DNA of 64,000 nucleotides from Calonectria ilicicola (Eukaryota > Ascomycota > Sordariomycetes > Hypocreales > Nectriaceae). Shown here one piece after another: positions 45,475-57,281 of this stretch. The stretch covers positions 2,294,001-2,358,000 of the forward strand of contig CP085834.1 in NCBI GenBank assembly GCA_020809705.1. Direction: 5' to 3'. Under the pieces are notes generated by a model, which worked only from the letters and a program-made list of their open reading frames with translations, was not told where the DNA came from and searched no databases. How positions within the stretch are numbered: the stretch's first letter is position 1; each line of letters begins with the position of its first letter. Both the position numbers and the translations under genes were made by a program.

Positions 45475-47293
45475 ATGAAGACGATGTCGAATCAGGCCCT
45501 TGACGTGCTGAACATGGCATCGGGCCACCCTACTGCAAACGAACCCACCACATCTATGGACCTCGCGCAATGTGGTCCTCTCGAGGCTTCTAAGTTATCC
45601 TTTCTCGACCTCCCTCCGGAGATTCGCAATGCTATCTATCTGGAATATGCCACTACAGAAGGTGGCTATGTCTTCAATGCAGAAACACGAAAGCTACGGG
45701 GAGTCGGGAACGGTGGGCGCACAGAGCCGATCAACAAAGAAATTGGTTTAACCTGTAAACAAGTCTATCAAGAAACACGAGGACTAGGCTTTCGGGCCAA
45801 TGACATCAACTTTTTTACCGCGACTTCCGACAAAATACGAGTTGATGCAGGCATGCTCCAGTCGATTCGGGACGCTCTTACTGGTGTCGCGGTCAACATA
45901 TTGACACTCGGCCAGAGGAGTCGTGATGAAAACCGTCCAGAACACCCCATAGACGCTATTCTTGAAGAGATGGCTCGCGAATATCCTAAAATGAAGCCGC
46001 TCGTAGCAGCGGTCCGCAATGGTGGCGAAGGCTGTGCTTTCGGCCACTCTTTTGGGACTGTGGGTTCATATCAACGAAAAGCACTTTTTCGGGCCATCGA
46101 AATCGCATCTGAGCATGATTACTTCGCGAAATGGAGTAAACTTGCAACTGAAAAGTGTAAAAATATTCTCAAATTGAATGAACTGCTTCCATATTGGCTT
46201 ACCGATATACCGGAATTTGATTGGAGAGGAATGGATGAATTATCTCGGATGATGCCATTAAGCGTTAGGGAGAATTGGAATTATCCCTGGATTAATAGCA
46301 ATGGAAATCGGCATTATACTAGGGGAAAGTACTACCTCTCTGCAGCCTCCCTAGCGCGACAATTTATCTCAAAACTTCCAAAGCCTCTTCGTTTATGCTT
46401 ACGACAGATTCGCCTGCATGAAGATAGCCTAGCCGTGGCTTGTCCCGAAACACATGTCGAGGGGCTGGTTGAATTCTGCCTGGAAAATCCAAATCTCCGC
46501 ATTGAACGACGGGTGGATCTCTGGAGAACTGTCTTCCAAGCATACCCGGTGCACCCGTTGTATGAGACACTATCACCTGAGGTCAAATGGCTAGCTGGTA
46601 GAAATAATCCATTTGGCCCAGGATTGTCATCTGTATTTGCCTCCAACGTCTTTGCAACGTGGGTCATGGAAGCCTTGGAACTGACCCAGGCTGGTATGCC
46701 TGAAGAATCCTTTACCTTGACTTTTTATGGAGGAGAAGCTGATTCGAGGTCGTCTGAAATTTTCCAAAACATTATTCAGCGCGATGCTATAATGCAGTGC
46801 GCCTGGGAGAGGTTTGTGGACGAAGAGCTCGTTGGCGAGGAAGCGAAGCTTTTGAATTACCTGAAGCAAGTTTGCGGTTTATGTAAGTCCAAGGAATCGA
46901 AGAGCTTTCTGGTCTAGTACTAACATTTGCATAGATATAATCGATGGATTTCCTCAGGCTGTCAAGGACATCATTGATGGCTCTAGTTTTATTCGTTGCG
47001 ATTTTGATCTAGGAAATGAGATTTGGGATGTTGAAAAGGAATTTGAGAGATTCATTGATATGGATTTGGAGGATATCATGAAGCTTAGGCTAACCGATCA
47101 ACAAATGGTACAAACAACACCACCACTGCCAACCTGGAACGAACTTCTAGCCGAAAATATCCTACCATCATTTTTCAATGAGTATAATTCGATGCTCACC
47201 TCATTATTTATGGCTGGTATGACAGTCATAGGGACTGTGGGGGATTTACTACAGCAACTACTTCAGAGGATAAACTTACGGGATAACAGTTAG
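45475..47293 (+). CDS. 2EXR/F-box-like domain protein
   Basis: Two exons, 45475-46882 and 46935-47293 (intron 46883-46934), give 588 residues. Residues about 40-60 read SKLSFLDLPPEIRNAIYLEYA, the LPPEIRN-Y/W motif of the fungal 2EXR/F-box-like family, followed by LTCKQVYQETRGLGFRANDINFF, its usual continuation. The rest, with aromatic-rich segments such as LLPYWLTDIPEFDW, is not recognised. Proteins of this kind are very numerous in Pezizomycotina and mostly uncharacterised; an adaptor role in ubiquitination is only inferred. The second exon is in phase (GLY-IIDGF) and ends in a short amphipathic or membrane-like helix (MLTSLFMAGMTVIGTVGDLL). Intact. Confidence 0.8.
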
Positions 47294-49298
47294 GGTTTCA
47301 TTAATCCATAATGTCAAATAATATTTCTAGGATTGTCAAAACAAGACCTATAATATTTTGAGAGAACATTTTAAACAAGAATTAAGAAATTATTGATTGA
47401 TACGTAAAAAGAAGAGAATTTGTAGTTGAGAAATTACCTATGGTATTTATAAGCTGTACTGATCCATTTGGTTGATACTTGGTGGAGATCAATGTGCTAG
47501 GAATAAGTTTCCTTTTTCCCTAAGAATAAAAATAATGCTTGATCTCTACTATCTAAAGTAAGAAAGAAAGTCATATGTATCATTTTATGAAGCTAATTAG
47601 ATGAAGCACTACCAGAAGAGAGTTATTAGGTCAATTACTTAAGGACCCCGCACTTCCAATTCCATCCGTTAGCTGGTTAGACTAGAAGATAAGGCGATAA
47701 TTGTGATGCTCGCATTTGTTACAGCCTAATCCAACGTATCAGGCTCTGCCCGAACTGATCACTTGCACAGGGGCTCTTAGACACTGTTACGTGCTGTAGT
47801 AATTGCTGCAATGGCAATCAGACTTGCTATAAGCTTTTATCCGTTCGAACAATGTCTATGTGATATTGAGGGCGGTGCTAATTCCCTACTTGATAGAGAT
47901 CGCGGAGTAGGTGAAAACGGTCTAGCATAGCCATTGTAGTCCTTGCATCACGAAAACTCTTGATTCCAAAGACTACGTGCCTGCTGATGTTTATTTAATC
48001 GAGGTTCTATGTCAAATGCATATAGAACCGTTGAACCATGCTCTCATCAAGCCTTCTGTATCATGGCAATTTTCCACCTCGCGCTTATATAAGCCCGACA
48101 TTCCTTTGAATGCTGAGTATATCATTAAAAGCTTGGTCTAGTTTATATAGTATTATTTATCGTAGTATTACATTTGCATGGCCTCTCCTACTCTGGCTAC
48201 CCCTATTAACCGTGGCAGCATCTTAATGACAGTCACTAGATTTGAGCGGGCCATCCAAAACCTCAACGGCATCTGAAGTATTCCTGGCCGCATTTCCACT
48301 TAAATTAAAGACCACCGCAGGATCTGGAGCAGCTACTGACTTCAAGTATGTCATTACCAGCAGTTTGATAGCAAAACTTCCCCCCCACCTAAAAAAAAGA
48401 AAGAAAAAATGCTGGCCCTGTTTCCTATGACTGGAATATGATCATACCCAACTGGAGCGGCTACTGAAGCATATGCAACTCCTGCTCAACAAAATTCGCT
48501 GATTCCAAGAAAAGGAAGTAGATGTTGGCTGACCCGCCTACGCCGTCAAGAAACCTTTGGGACGACAATACTGTCTAGACTGGATAAAGCTCTGTCCCTA
48601 TTCCTTAAGTTACCAAATTTTATAAGTGTTAAAGAGGCCAAATTGTGGTTTGGGATAACATGAGTTGAGCACAGACGTGGCAGTGAGAGATAATATTAAC
48701 GACAGGTATTTAGTGCATCTATTGTGAAGAGAAACCTGTCAACATAGCAAAAGAAGCGGAAACATCAGAAAGATAATAGTAAGGGAAAAAAAGTAAATAT
48801 GTCCCATCAGGTTCTTACTATACTTCTGATGGGAACCATGATGATAGCTAAAAAATCAATAAGAAGGCATTTCAGAAAAGAGAAGCTATTGGAATTTAAA
48901 ATCTAAACAATAACAAAATTCAGAACATCGATCAATTTATTTTTGGCCATGCTATTTTCTAGTGTCAAAAGGTGGTGTAGAACACATCACACGAGTCACA
49001 GATCGGAGGTGGAACAGTAATTGGACGGGGTACCCGCCACTTTATCGAGTTTTTTTTTATTAATGCAGGTGCACTACAAGGCCGAAGTACCCTAGCCTTA
49101 GGAAATAACTAGACAATTGAAGAGTTTTTACCTGACTGACTTGTTAGCCTTAAATATCGGAAAGGGGAGGAGGTCGATAAATATTTACACACGCGTAATG
49201 GTGTGAGGCTTGGAACCAATGAACCAAAATACCCAAAAGTAAATGCATAGGCTGCTATTACCAGTCAATTATATTGGTATATGTGCCTTCAGCGAGCC
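47294..49298. other. Long intergenic, AT-biased
   Basis: About 2 kb without a supported gene. A short frame at 48242-48430 lacks any recognisable feature. The intron train described next begins at its right side and may extend a little into it. Confidence 0.45.
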
Positions 49299-51718
49299 CT
49301 GTTTATTAATGAATAGGCTCCCAAAGCATGCGCATGAGGCTCAAGCACTTACTCACCACTTGTGACCTTACCACAACCTCTGATCGACCCTCCTGAATAG
49401 TAAACTTCTAGAATCCTTTTTAACCTAAGAAAGCATACACAGCTGCACTCAGAAGCACAACGTACATGGAACATCCAGATCCAATAAAAACACAACTAAT
49501 TGTTAGTTACTTAGGTTTCCGATTATGAATAAAAAAAGTGAAATGTGAACTAACCTTACTCGGTTGGATGAGTCATGTAACGATGAAGGTTTTGACACAA
49601 CCAACGTTAGAGCTATTTGTACGTTAGAGCTTAAAGATAACTTATTGATTGTGCAGCAAACTTAACAATACAGTTGTGTTCAGCCGGTTGGGTGAAAAGC
49701 TTCTTCAACCTTTGCTTCAACAATTAGCAAACGACGAATGCTTGAGCAGCAAAAGTTGCTTACGAACGGGCCCACACAACAGCAGTCATAACAGCGGTTC
49801 CAAGGGAACGCAGAAGTCTGAATGCCTTCAAGTCAAACAGATGTTTGAAAACCTAGAAATGCGGCCAAAGAGGTATCTTTTAATGGCATCTATTGATATA
49901 TCATTAAGGTTCCTTTTAAAATGCAATAACCCGTTTATGTTTAGGATAAGTCAAAGTTAAATTCTCCTCTCCAGAGATAAACAAATTAACGATGTTATGT
50001 ATTAAGAAGGTTAATTTACCTGAATCTGCAGATAAAAGAAGCGGATTTTTCTATAATGAGTTAGCCTTCGAGGGTTCTTCGAAAACGTCTAAAATCAAAG
50101 ACTCCTCACCACTGAAGATGTCATCTCAATTCACACCTTCAAGAAGACTGCTTGATTCATGCTCTGTATTAGTATGGCTCTAAAACAATGTGGGGAGATG
50201 TAGTCACTCAACCCCTCAAACCATCAACTTGGCCAATATCAGTGTGAATAAAGCTATCCTTTATATTAGGAACATATTCAGCAACTAACCTTGTGCGAAC
50301 GTCTTCAAGAGAGCCAAGGAAAATTAATATTAACAATGGAGGTGTTCATCCGTTTGATTGACTTACTCAACGCACTTCTTCTGCCTCTGCCTCTGCCTCC
50401 AGAATGAATGAGCATATTATAGTTCTTTGCATATGAATAGTATGTACTGACCTGACTGATATCAACGTCGCTAGTAACAAAAGTTAGCATTAATACAAAT
50501 CGTAATCAATATGTCACAATATAGCGATACGCACTCGATCCATCTACATGATTAATAAGCACATGCGTTCTCAAAGACAATAATACACTCACTTACTCGC
50601 ACGCTACTGGTGGATATAAGGCTAATCAGTGCTAAGAATTCCAAGAATGATTTTTCTGACCTACTCATTGCAAGTACTTCCACCACGTTTACTGCAAATC
50701 AACACAAGCTCGCCAGAAGACAAGGGTTTCCTTACTCAATCACAAACAACACTGCTGGCAAATATATCAAACGTGAGCATGAACAATAGTGTGTGTGAAT
50801 CCATAGCACTTACTCACCGGCCTCCGCTGTAAGGCTTGCGCAAAACCAACTAAAGATTAGTTAAGATCCTTAATGTATTTTTGGAAGATCACTTACAGCT
50901 CCACACACCACAGCACACAACATCGCTCCTCTGCAAACATCAGTACCTTTAAGCGCTTGGAGGTACAGGTTGTGTGATTTATTACCTTCACAAAGAGCTA
51001 CTTGACTGATGCGTTAGGAACAGGTGAAGGCCCCGCAAAGACGTTTTCAAACTTACACATACCTCGAGCAACAGCTGCTAATGAAAGATCAGAAACGGTT
51101 CGGTATCAGTGTGTATGGAGTGACTTACGTACCACGCCTGCCAGAGAATAGTATGAGAAGAGAGATCTTGGGAAGATTAAATTTTCGAGAACTTACGCAC
51201 GAACAAACAAACCAACTGGCAAAGATTAAAATCTCACTCGGTAGCGTAGACGTTCAGCGGCTCACATACCCACCGCCCGCGATGCCTCCAATCAACTGGA
51301 CAGCCTGCTTGCATTAAAGTACCAAGTTAGCTTATACTTCTGAATCACGAGAAAAATCGCACAGCGTAAGTTCATTTGATGCATGTTTAATAAAATAAAT
51401 AACCAACATACCCAAAAGGAGGAGGATGAAGCCACATTCAGCAACATCATGAAAAGTGTTGCTATTGAAATTGTCAAGGAGGCCCTTATCCGCTATGGGG
51501 GTAAGGCTATTGATTGGTTCTTCAGCCTGGTTGGGAAAGGCTGTGTTGCAGCTTGGGGTAAAAGGAAGGAAATGATGCCTTCCATCAATAACTTGGCTAT
51601 TGCAGGCACAACAACGGCTATGGATTATATTAATCCAACACGAAGACGTGCTAGGGAGGAATATACTGTTAAAACGCTTTAGTACGATGTTTATAATGTA
51701 AGAAACGATCAAACTTAC
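49299..51718 (-). other. Intron-dense micro-exon locus (gene or decaying gene), unknown product
   Basis: On the minus strand, GT-AG introns follow one another every 65-100 nt. Best cases: 51718-51666, 51411-51308, 51269-51216, 51196-51138, 51128-51078, 50985-50931, 50896-50850, 50817-50755 and 49356-49299. Donors are mostly GTAAGT, GTATGT or GTGAGT, and acceptors are often preceded by CTAAC, CTGAC or CTCAC. Pieces between them are exon candidates of 9-35 nt. Joining 51304-51270, 51215-51197, 51137-51129, 51077-51063, 50997-50986, 50930-50897, 50849-50818 and the next piece gives one open frame with AVQLIGGIAGGGWFVCSC at one end and QALQRRPQCCL then a stop at the other. Further left (49980-50200) exon-like frames contain in-frame stops. 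The family is not recognised; a multi-exon noncoding RNA is the alternative. Confidence 0.6.
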
Positions 51719-51765
51719 GCCCAGTCTAAGCCATAGTTTGAATAAAAACGCTCTTCAGGCCCCAA

Positions 51766-51975
51766 TCAGCTCGTTCGCAGTGGGTGTTTTATCTCTCCAA
51801 ACCCAGGAGGGTAAAACAAGAACAAAATTCTATTATTAGTATTATACTCTAACAAGAAGTAAGCCAAATAAGATGTATCCAGTCTCACGAAATATGTACA
51901 TGCTGACTCTACTGTACAATGAGCCACAATGAGCAGAAACGCAAAAGTTAGAAAAACCGGCAAAACTGCATGCAT
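51766..51975 (-). CDS. Short frame with signal peptide, possible first exon of the intron-dense locus
   Basis: A 69-codon frame starts with MHAVLPVFLTFAFLLIVAHC, a near-ideal signal peptide with a likely cleavage after VESA. It lies immediately upstream of the intron train on the same strand and about 40 nt after the stop codon of the LINE. I could not find a donor that joins it in phase to the next exon candidate, so it is either a separate short frame, a first exon with an unclear donor, or chance. No family recognised. Confidence 0.3.
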   Translation of the reverse strand: MHAVLPVFLTFAFLLIVAHCTVESACTYFVRLDTSYLAYFLLEYNTNNRILFLFYPPGFGEIKHPLRTS

Positions 51976-52013
51976 CAATCCACTCGCATTCTCTTACACT
52001 GAGGATAATCATC

Positions 52014-54824
52014 TCATTGACTCGGACGCACAATCAAAGACTCCCAGCTCTTTGGCGAAAACTGCTCAATCCCAAAATTGTCAATGGCGAACTGAGCAAC
52101 CAGCTTGGGGTATTTCTGAAACATTTCTTCGTAATCCGTGGTCCGCGTCTTTTGAAAGAGCCTTGCTCGAGCCTCAACCAGTTCCTTCGACTTGCAGTAG
52201 AGAAACAGATGCTTGACGGTATGCCCCTCGCTGACGCAATGGGGGCAACTAAATCTGCTTTCCCTGCCAATCGAATACAGAAACGATCGGAGTCGAATGC
52301 GGCCAGATCGGCAGTGAAGCAGCATTGTGCACTGCTTTCGAGTCAGCTTCTTGTAATACTTGAGACTCCGGCGTCCCCAGCTCTCTTTTAGCGCAAGCGC
52401 TCCCATTTGAGAGGACCCACTACTCATGTCTGTCCGATAATCTTCCCAATCATCGGCCATGCGCGAATTCAAACTCGTAATGGACGCCTTGTCGATGGCT
52501 TTACAACGGCGAGCGCGATCCTTCCACAGGATTGCGGCCTGCTCCTTGCCGTGTATCTCAACTAAGCGGGCCATGGCCTTTTCTCTCAGGACTTTGGCGT
52601 CTTCGTCGAGCTTTGTATACGGGTGGCGGCGAAGCCTCCACGCGTCCAAACACTTCTCTCGGTGCATCCTGAGAGCCAGGGCGTGAGCTTCGTTTTTGGC
52701 GTGGTGAGCGACGGTCTTTTCTTGGAGCAAGTCTTTAATGGGATACAGATGGAGCTCTTTTCGAAGAAGGACCCGAGGAGCCTGCCAAAGAGCCCCAGAA
52801 ATCTTGACTAGGCAGTCGTTTTGTAACCGAGAGAGCACATCAACCTCCGGTTGGTGTATCTTTCCCTGTAGCAACGTCCCCGTCGAGTGATAAAACCAAG
52901 CAGCACTGGCATAAGACATGATGGATTGAATGTAAGCTAGATACATCTGCCTCATCTGGGGCAGGTTAGGGCCCCAGGTCGGCCCCGACATGGCCAATAG
53001 CAGTCTTATCTTTTTATTGACCTTGGCTTTGATCATTTCGACATGATACTTCCATGACAGCTTGTTGTCAACAAGGACACCCAGAACCTTCACATAAGGG
53101 TGTTCAAACAACTTTTCATCAGGAGGAAGGCCTTCGATATTGGGGCGCGCTTTGATGATTTTACCGCGGTCGCTCTGGCTTAAGAAGTGCAGCAAGCTGT
53201 ATTTGTGTGGTGCAAAGCTCACGCCATTGGCATTGGCCCACTCAATCAAACTGTCATGGACCACCCTGAGCTGCCTGCAATTCTTCTCCCAGCTATCAGA
53301 ACGCACCATGATGTAGGTATCGTCGACAAAGGCTAGTAGAAGCGTCGCTGGGCCGGAGAAGAACAGCTCTTCGGTCAGGGGGGCAGCAAAGAAGAGGAAA
53401 AGAAGAGGAGAAAGGCAGCTTCCTTGAGGGATTCCACCGTTCTCGTAGAAGATTTCAGCGTCATGGCCGGGGATCTCGACGGCTGTGAGACGGTCACAGA
53501 GGAAAGACCAGATGTACTTTATAATGTAGCCCGGAACTCCTCGTTTAACCAAGGATTGTAGCAACACTTGGCGATCGACACGCGAGAAGGCACCGGAAAT
53601 ATCCAAGCCCATCATGCTAACCTTGTTGTTGGAGCCGTGAGACCATCCGGTGTAAACAAAATTGCTAATGGTCTGGAGAGCCATGGCGGTGGATCTACCA
53701 GACAAGCCTCCAAACTGGGTCGCTGGAAGAATGTGCCTGTTGAAGAGAGACGACATTCTTTTGATATATCTTTTAATCCGCTCGCACCATATCTTCTCGT
53801 AGAGTTTTCCAATGGTGGAAATCAGCGCAATAGGTCGGTAGGCCTTGGGGTCATCAGGCTTTTTGCCTTCCTTGGGAAACAAGATGGTGCGGGATAATTT
53901 GAAGTAGGAGGGATGATGTGAGAGACGCATACAGGCCATGAACAAGTCTTCAAGGTAAGGGGCGATCTCCTCAACAGCCATTTTGAGAGCTTCGTTTCCA
54001 ATGCAGTCAATGCCAGATGATTTGCGATTGGGAAGCTCCTGGATTAATTTGTAGATCTCCCCCTTGCTTTCAGGGTCATTTGGATCCCCTCGAGCTATTA
54101 AATCGTCGGGGCGAATGACCAGATTGAGATTGTCAGGGAGTTGTGGACGAACCGATTCCGTCTGACTCGTCATCCCTGGTCCATAATTAGCGTCCATAAA
54201 CATGGAGGCCTTTTCTTGACCGGTTGTGCCGCGTCTTCCCATGTAGTTGAAGTCAGGGCTGTAAGGTATGTTCATGGGCTTGACGCGACGCTTCATGCAG
54301 GCTGCAAAGCTCCACATTCTGTTAGGATCTTCCATGGTGGTGGAGCTAACGGCTTCTCTAAACGAGGTCGGGCCCTCGGACGACTCGGGCGGGGGAGCTG
54401 GCCTGAAGGGGTTTGCGGTGGGAACGCACTCCTTTACCGCATGGATGAGTACTTGGACGATAGCTGCCAGGTGCTTGTCGGTACCGGCATGAGTGGTGAG
54501 ATCAGGGACAGGGAGGGCTTCCAGACCGGCCTTGACCATCTGGCGAAACTTTGGTTGGTCTGCTTTGTGCCACAGGAAACGGATGCCGAGGATTCGATTG
54601 GGACAAAGGTTAAGTCTTGTTTGGCAAAGTCGATGGTCACCTTCGAATCCCTCGACGGGAATAGCTGACCAGTCGATAAGGCGAGGGGACAGCAACTTGC
54701 TTAGGAAGATGAGGTCAAGCGTAGACCTTACTTCACAGTCGGGATTTGCTGCTACCTTCGGCCAGAATCCTAGCGGCTCTCTCGGCGGCGGTGATGTAGC
54801 TTCTGACTGCGATGGGTGCTGAGA
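52014..54824 (-). mobile_element. Non-LTR retrotransposon (LINE, Tad1-like) ORF2, 5'-truncated
   Basis: An open frame of over 900 codons, read from just after a TAA at 54827-54825 to the stop at 52014. It begins inside the C terminus of an apurinic-type endonuclease domain (VRSTLDLIFLSKLL). The reverse transcriptase follows: KSSGIDCIGNEALKM, KAYRPIALISTIGKLYEKI, QFGGLSGRSTAMAL, GIPQGSCLSPLLFLFF, and the catalytic FVDDTYIMV box. A long connecting region and a C-terminal CCHC finger (CPHCVSEGHTVKHLFLYC) match fungal LINEs of the Tad1/CgT1 kind. No ORF1 and no full endonuclease are present and no ATG opens the frame, so this is a typical 5'-truncated insertion. Unusually, it has no stop codons over 2.8 kb although the genome shows RIP-like decay elsewhere, so the insertion is recent or lies outside RIP. 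Confidence 0.88.
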
Positions 54825-55053
54825 TTACGTCTCGCCGTCTTGTATTCCAGATATGGGCCATGGAGAGCATCCAGTTCAATCGACGTGTGAGTGAACTGAT
54901 GGTATTTGGCAGCCGTTGTCATGTCGGAGCTAAGGTTAAAATGTGGGGCCGTCAGGCACACCCGCACAAACACGCCCAATTCACCCACTCACAGACTCGC
55001 CCACATGCAAGCCACAGCCAAGGTGTTTGTGTTGGAGTGCGGGAGTGAGAGCT

Positions 55054-55083
55054 GCATGCACAATGCACAATGCACAATGCACC
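55054..55083. repeat. Tandem heptamer repeat
   Basis: About four copies of TGCACAA in succession. Confidence 0.8.
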
Positions 55084-55174
55084 ATCCACCCTCCGCGGCG
55101 GATGAGGGACGGGGAGGAGGGGGGATCCCAACTTTGATGGATGCACCCCGTCCTAGTGTAAGTGGTGCATACAC

Positions 55175-55192
55175 GCACACACACACACACAC
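55175..55192. repeat. (AC)n microsatellite
   Basis: A run of nine AC dinucleotides. Confidence 0.85.
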
Positions 55193-55414
55193 TGCAGTCC
55201 TCGTCCATCTTTTCTTTTCTCTTGTTTGCCACAAACCCATCTGCCCTTGTCGCACTGACTGACACTGGTACAACAGCTGTGATGCACAAACATACATTTC
55301 TTTCGTCTTCCAAAAGGTGCAGAAAAAAAATAAACATGCTTCCTCTCTCTCACTCCCACTCAACACAACAACCACAACAATCACCCGCATCCACTTTGAG
55401 CCTCACTCGACACA

Positions 55415-56139
55415 ATGGCCTCACCACAGGAAGAAAGGTAGTCATCTCTGTCCCTCTCTCTCCCTACAACTAACACACACTCACCTCCTCCAGTCCACCA
55501 CCCCAACCCGCTCCGTCTCCTCACCCCGACCCTGAGCTCCAAAACTCAACCACCCAAGCCGACCAACTGCAACACTTCTTGTCACGCTTCCAACTCCAAT
55601 CCGACACAGCTCCATACGTTCACCCAAAAGTCATTTCCTACAACGATGCCGCCCAAAAACGACTGTGGACTCGCCCCGACAACCACCTCAGAGACACCGC
55701 CACCAAGTTCTACAAGGCCAAGAATGCCAATCCCGCATCCATCGCTCTCTTCCATGTCCCCAAGGGAAGCACCGTTGGCGTCAAGAACCACCACGACATT
55801 CCATGGCGCTGTTTCGCCGCTGCCCTAATCAGGGACCCTGTCAAAGGCTCCCATCTCGTCATTTACGATCCAAACCCGTCCGCAAACGCCGCCAAGCCCA
55901 ACCCCAGGGCCGCCCAAGTCTTGTCCGGAGTCCAGCGCGCCTTTTTCAACTGGATTCGGAGAGGGCGCGATAAAAACATTCGCCTGTGGTACTCGCTGCC
56001 CAACTCGACTGCGCCTCAAGGTGAATCCTTTCAATGGTCCGCCGACAAGATCAAGGAATGGGCTTCTTTGCCTAGTGTCCCTTACCAGGGCAAGCATGAT
56101 CTCCGCATGGCGGGATGCATCCACATTTCCAAATGTTAG
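55415..56139 (+). CDS. Conserved-looking hypothetical protein
   Basis: Two exons, 55415-55437 and 55494-56139, with intron 55438-55493 (branch CTAAC), give 222 residues. The N-terminal 30 residues are Pro-rich. The core is well-ordered and basic: KVISYNDAAQKRLWTRPDNHL, then ALFHVPKGSTVGVKNHHDIPWRCFAAALIRD, HLVIYDPNP, and GVQRAFFNWIRRGRDKNIRLWY. No signal peptide or membrane helix. I do not recognise the family. The order of a Trp-Arg-Cys, a His in SHLVIYD and an Asp would be compatible with a papain-like protease fold as in element-encoded or Ulp1-like enzymes, but this is only a guess from residue order. The codon use is GC-rich and orderly, and the splice sites are good, so I regard the gene as real. 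Its place between a LINE and an NLR gene suggests an accessory role. Confidence 0.7.
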
Positions 56140-57281
56140 TCGGAGATTGGGTGCGGGACAAGTGGTTTACGCAGAGTCGCTTGGAACTGTACCTCACATA
56201 ATAAGCACCTAGTCAGAAATGAATTGCACTGTATGATTGGCCACTCAATGTTTCCGTATTGTCCATTCCCCCACTCGTTGTTCACATGATCATGACACCA
56301 TGCGACAGGCATTGAGAATGAATGCGATTTTACCCTTGACATGACCCTAACCCTGACCCTGATCTCCACCTACCAGCCACCTGTCTGAAAGAAATTTTAT
56401 TCAATCCCTCACCACTCCCAAAAGAAAAACAAGAAAGAAAAAAAGTATTTGCGAGTAAATAAAGAAATGACTGTTGGTTTGAATATGTCCTTTCATGACC
56501 ACTATCATACCAAATTTATTGCACATTGCTTTACACATGTAATGATGGAAATGGTTTTGTAGGTATAGGGTATGTCTATCTCCTGCGCTTGGTAGAACCA
56601 AGTACTCCACAGAACCCTCTGCTCGCGAACCAACTCCAAAAGCAGCAATACAGTTCTGTGAATAGCAGGTGATGTGTCTTGAACTGAGGATACTTCATTC
56701 ATGTAACCCTTGCCTCCTTCTTTGTCCCCAAGTAAGTAAACGTGACCCCTGCTATGGCATGATAAGAGGATAGTCCCTGGTGGAAAAAGGGTGTGGAAAG
56801 CATTTGTAACTTATGTTCGGCTGACTTGAATTAAAGTTGCGAGAATATTTGTGGTTTTGATAGTTAACCTGTAGTTAAAGACTGCCCTGTCTCCACTCGA
56901 ACAGGCGTTGCATTCCGTGTCCACAGCCAATTGGGGGGCCAACATGCATTGGTGCTTTTGCACGATTGGCTCTAAATATGCCACCAAATGGGGCCCGACT
57001 GGACAGAATACGTGGTTCGACCGTATTTAGCAGTGAGATTCGTTTATCCTTTCAGGTAAAAATGGTCATGCCCAACAGTTTCACCAAGGTAAGGTATATT
57101 TTCAGGGCAAGGGCTATCTCGGTGTGCACACCTTTGAATCCTCCTGATGTCAAACAAAGACCAATAATCTGCCGCCTCATCCTATTCGCATTGTTTCTGC
57201 ACCGTTTGATCTAATAGCGGCGACTAGCTGGTTGGAAATTCCACCCATCTGCTCCGTACCACCTGCGACGTTTGCCACACA
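56140..57281. other. Intergenic, with imperfect telomere-like repeat
   Basis: No supported gene. ACCCTA/ACCCTG units in a row at 56344-56361 resemble a degenerate telomere repeat. Confidence 0.45.

Larger units (their letters stand above)
54825..55414. other. Intergenic with simple repeats
   Basis: Holds a TGCACAA-type heptamer repeat at 55054-55083 and an (AC)n run at 55175-55192, then a CA/CT-rich leader before the gene at 55415. No gene is supported. Confidence 0.5.

Noticed and set aside
51383..51682. Plus-strand frame with protein-like helix (MKSVAIEIVKEALIRYGGKA)
   Set aside because: Looks like protein, but it lies between two strong minus-strand introns whose exon is also open; I kept the minus-strand reading and left this unresolved rather than calling a second gene.
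54141..54668. Plus-strand open frame of 175 codons
   Set aside because: Antisense to the LINE reverse transcriptase frame and without a domain.
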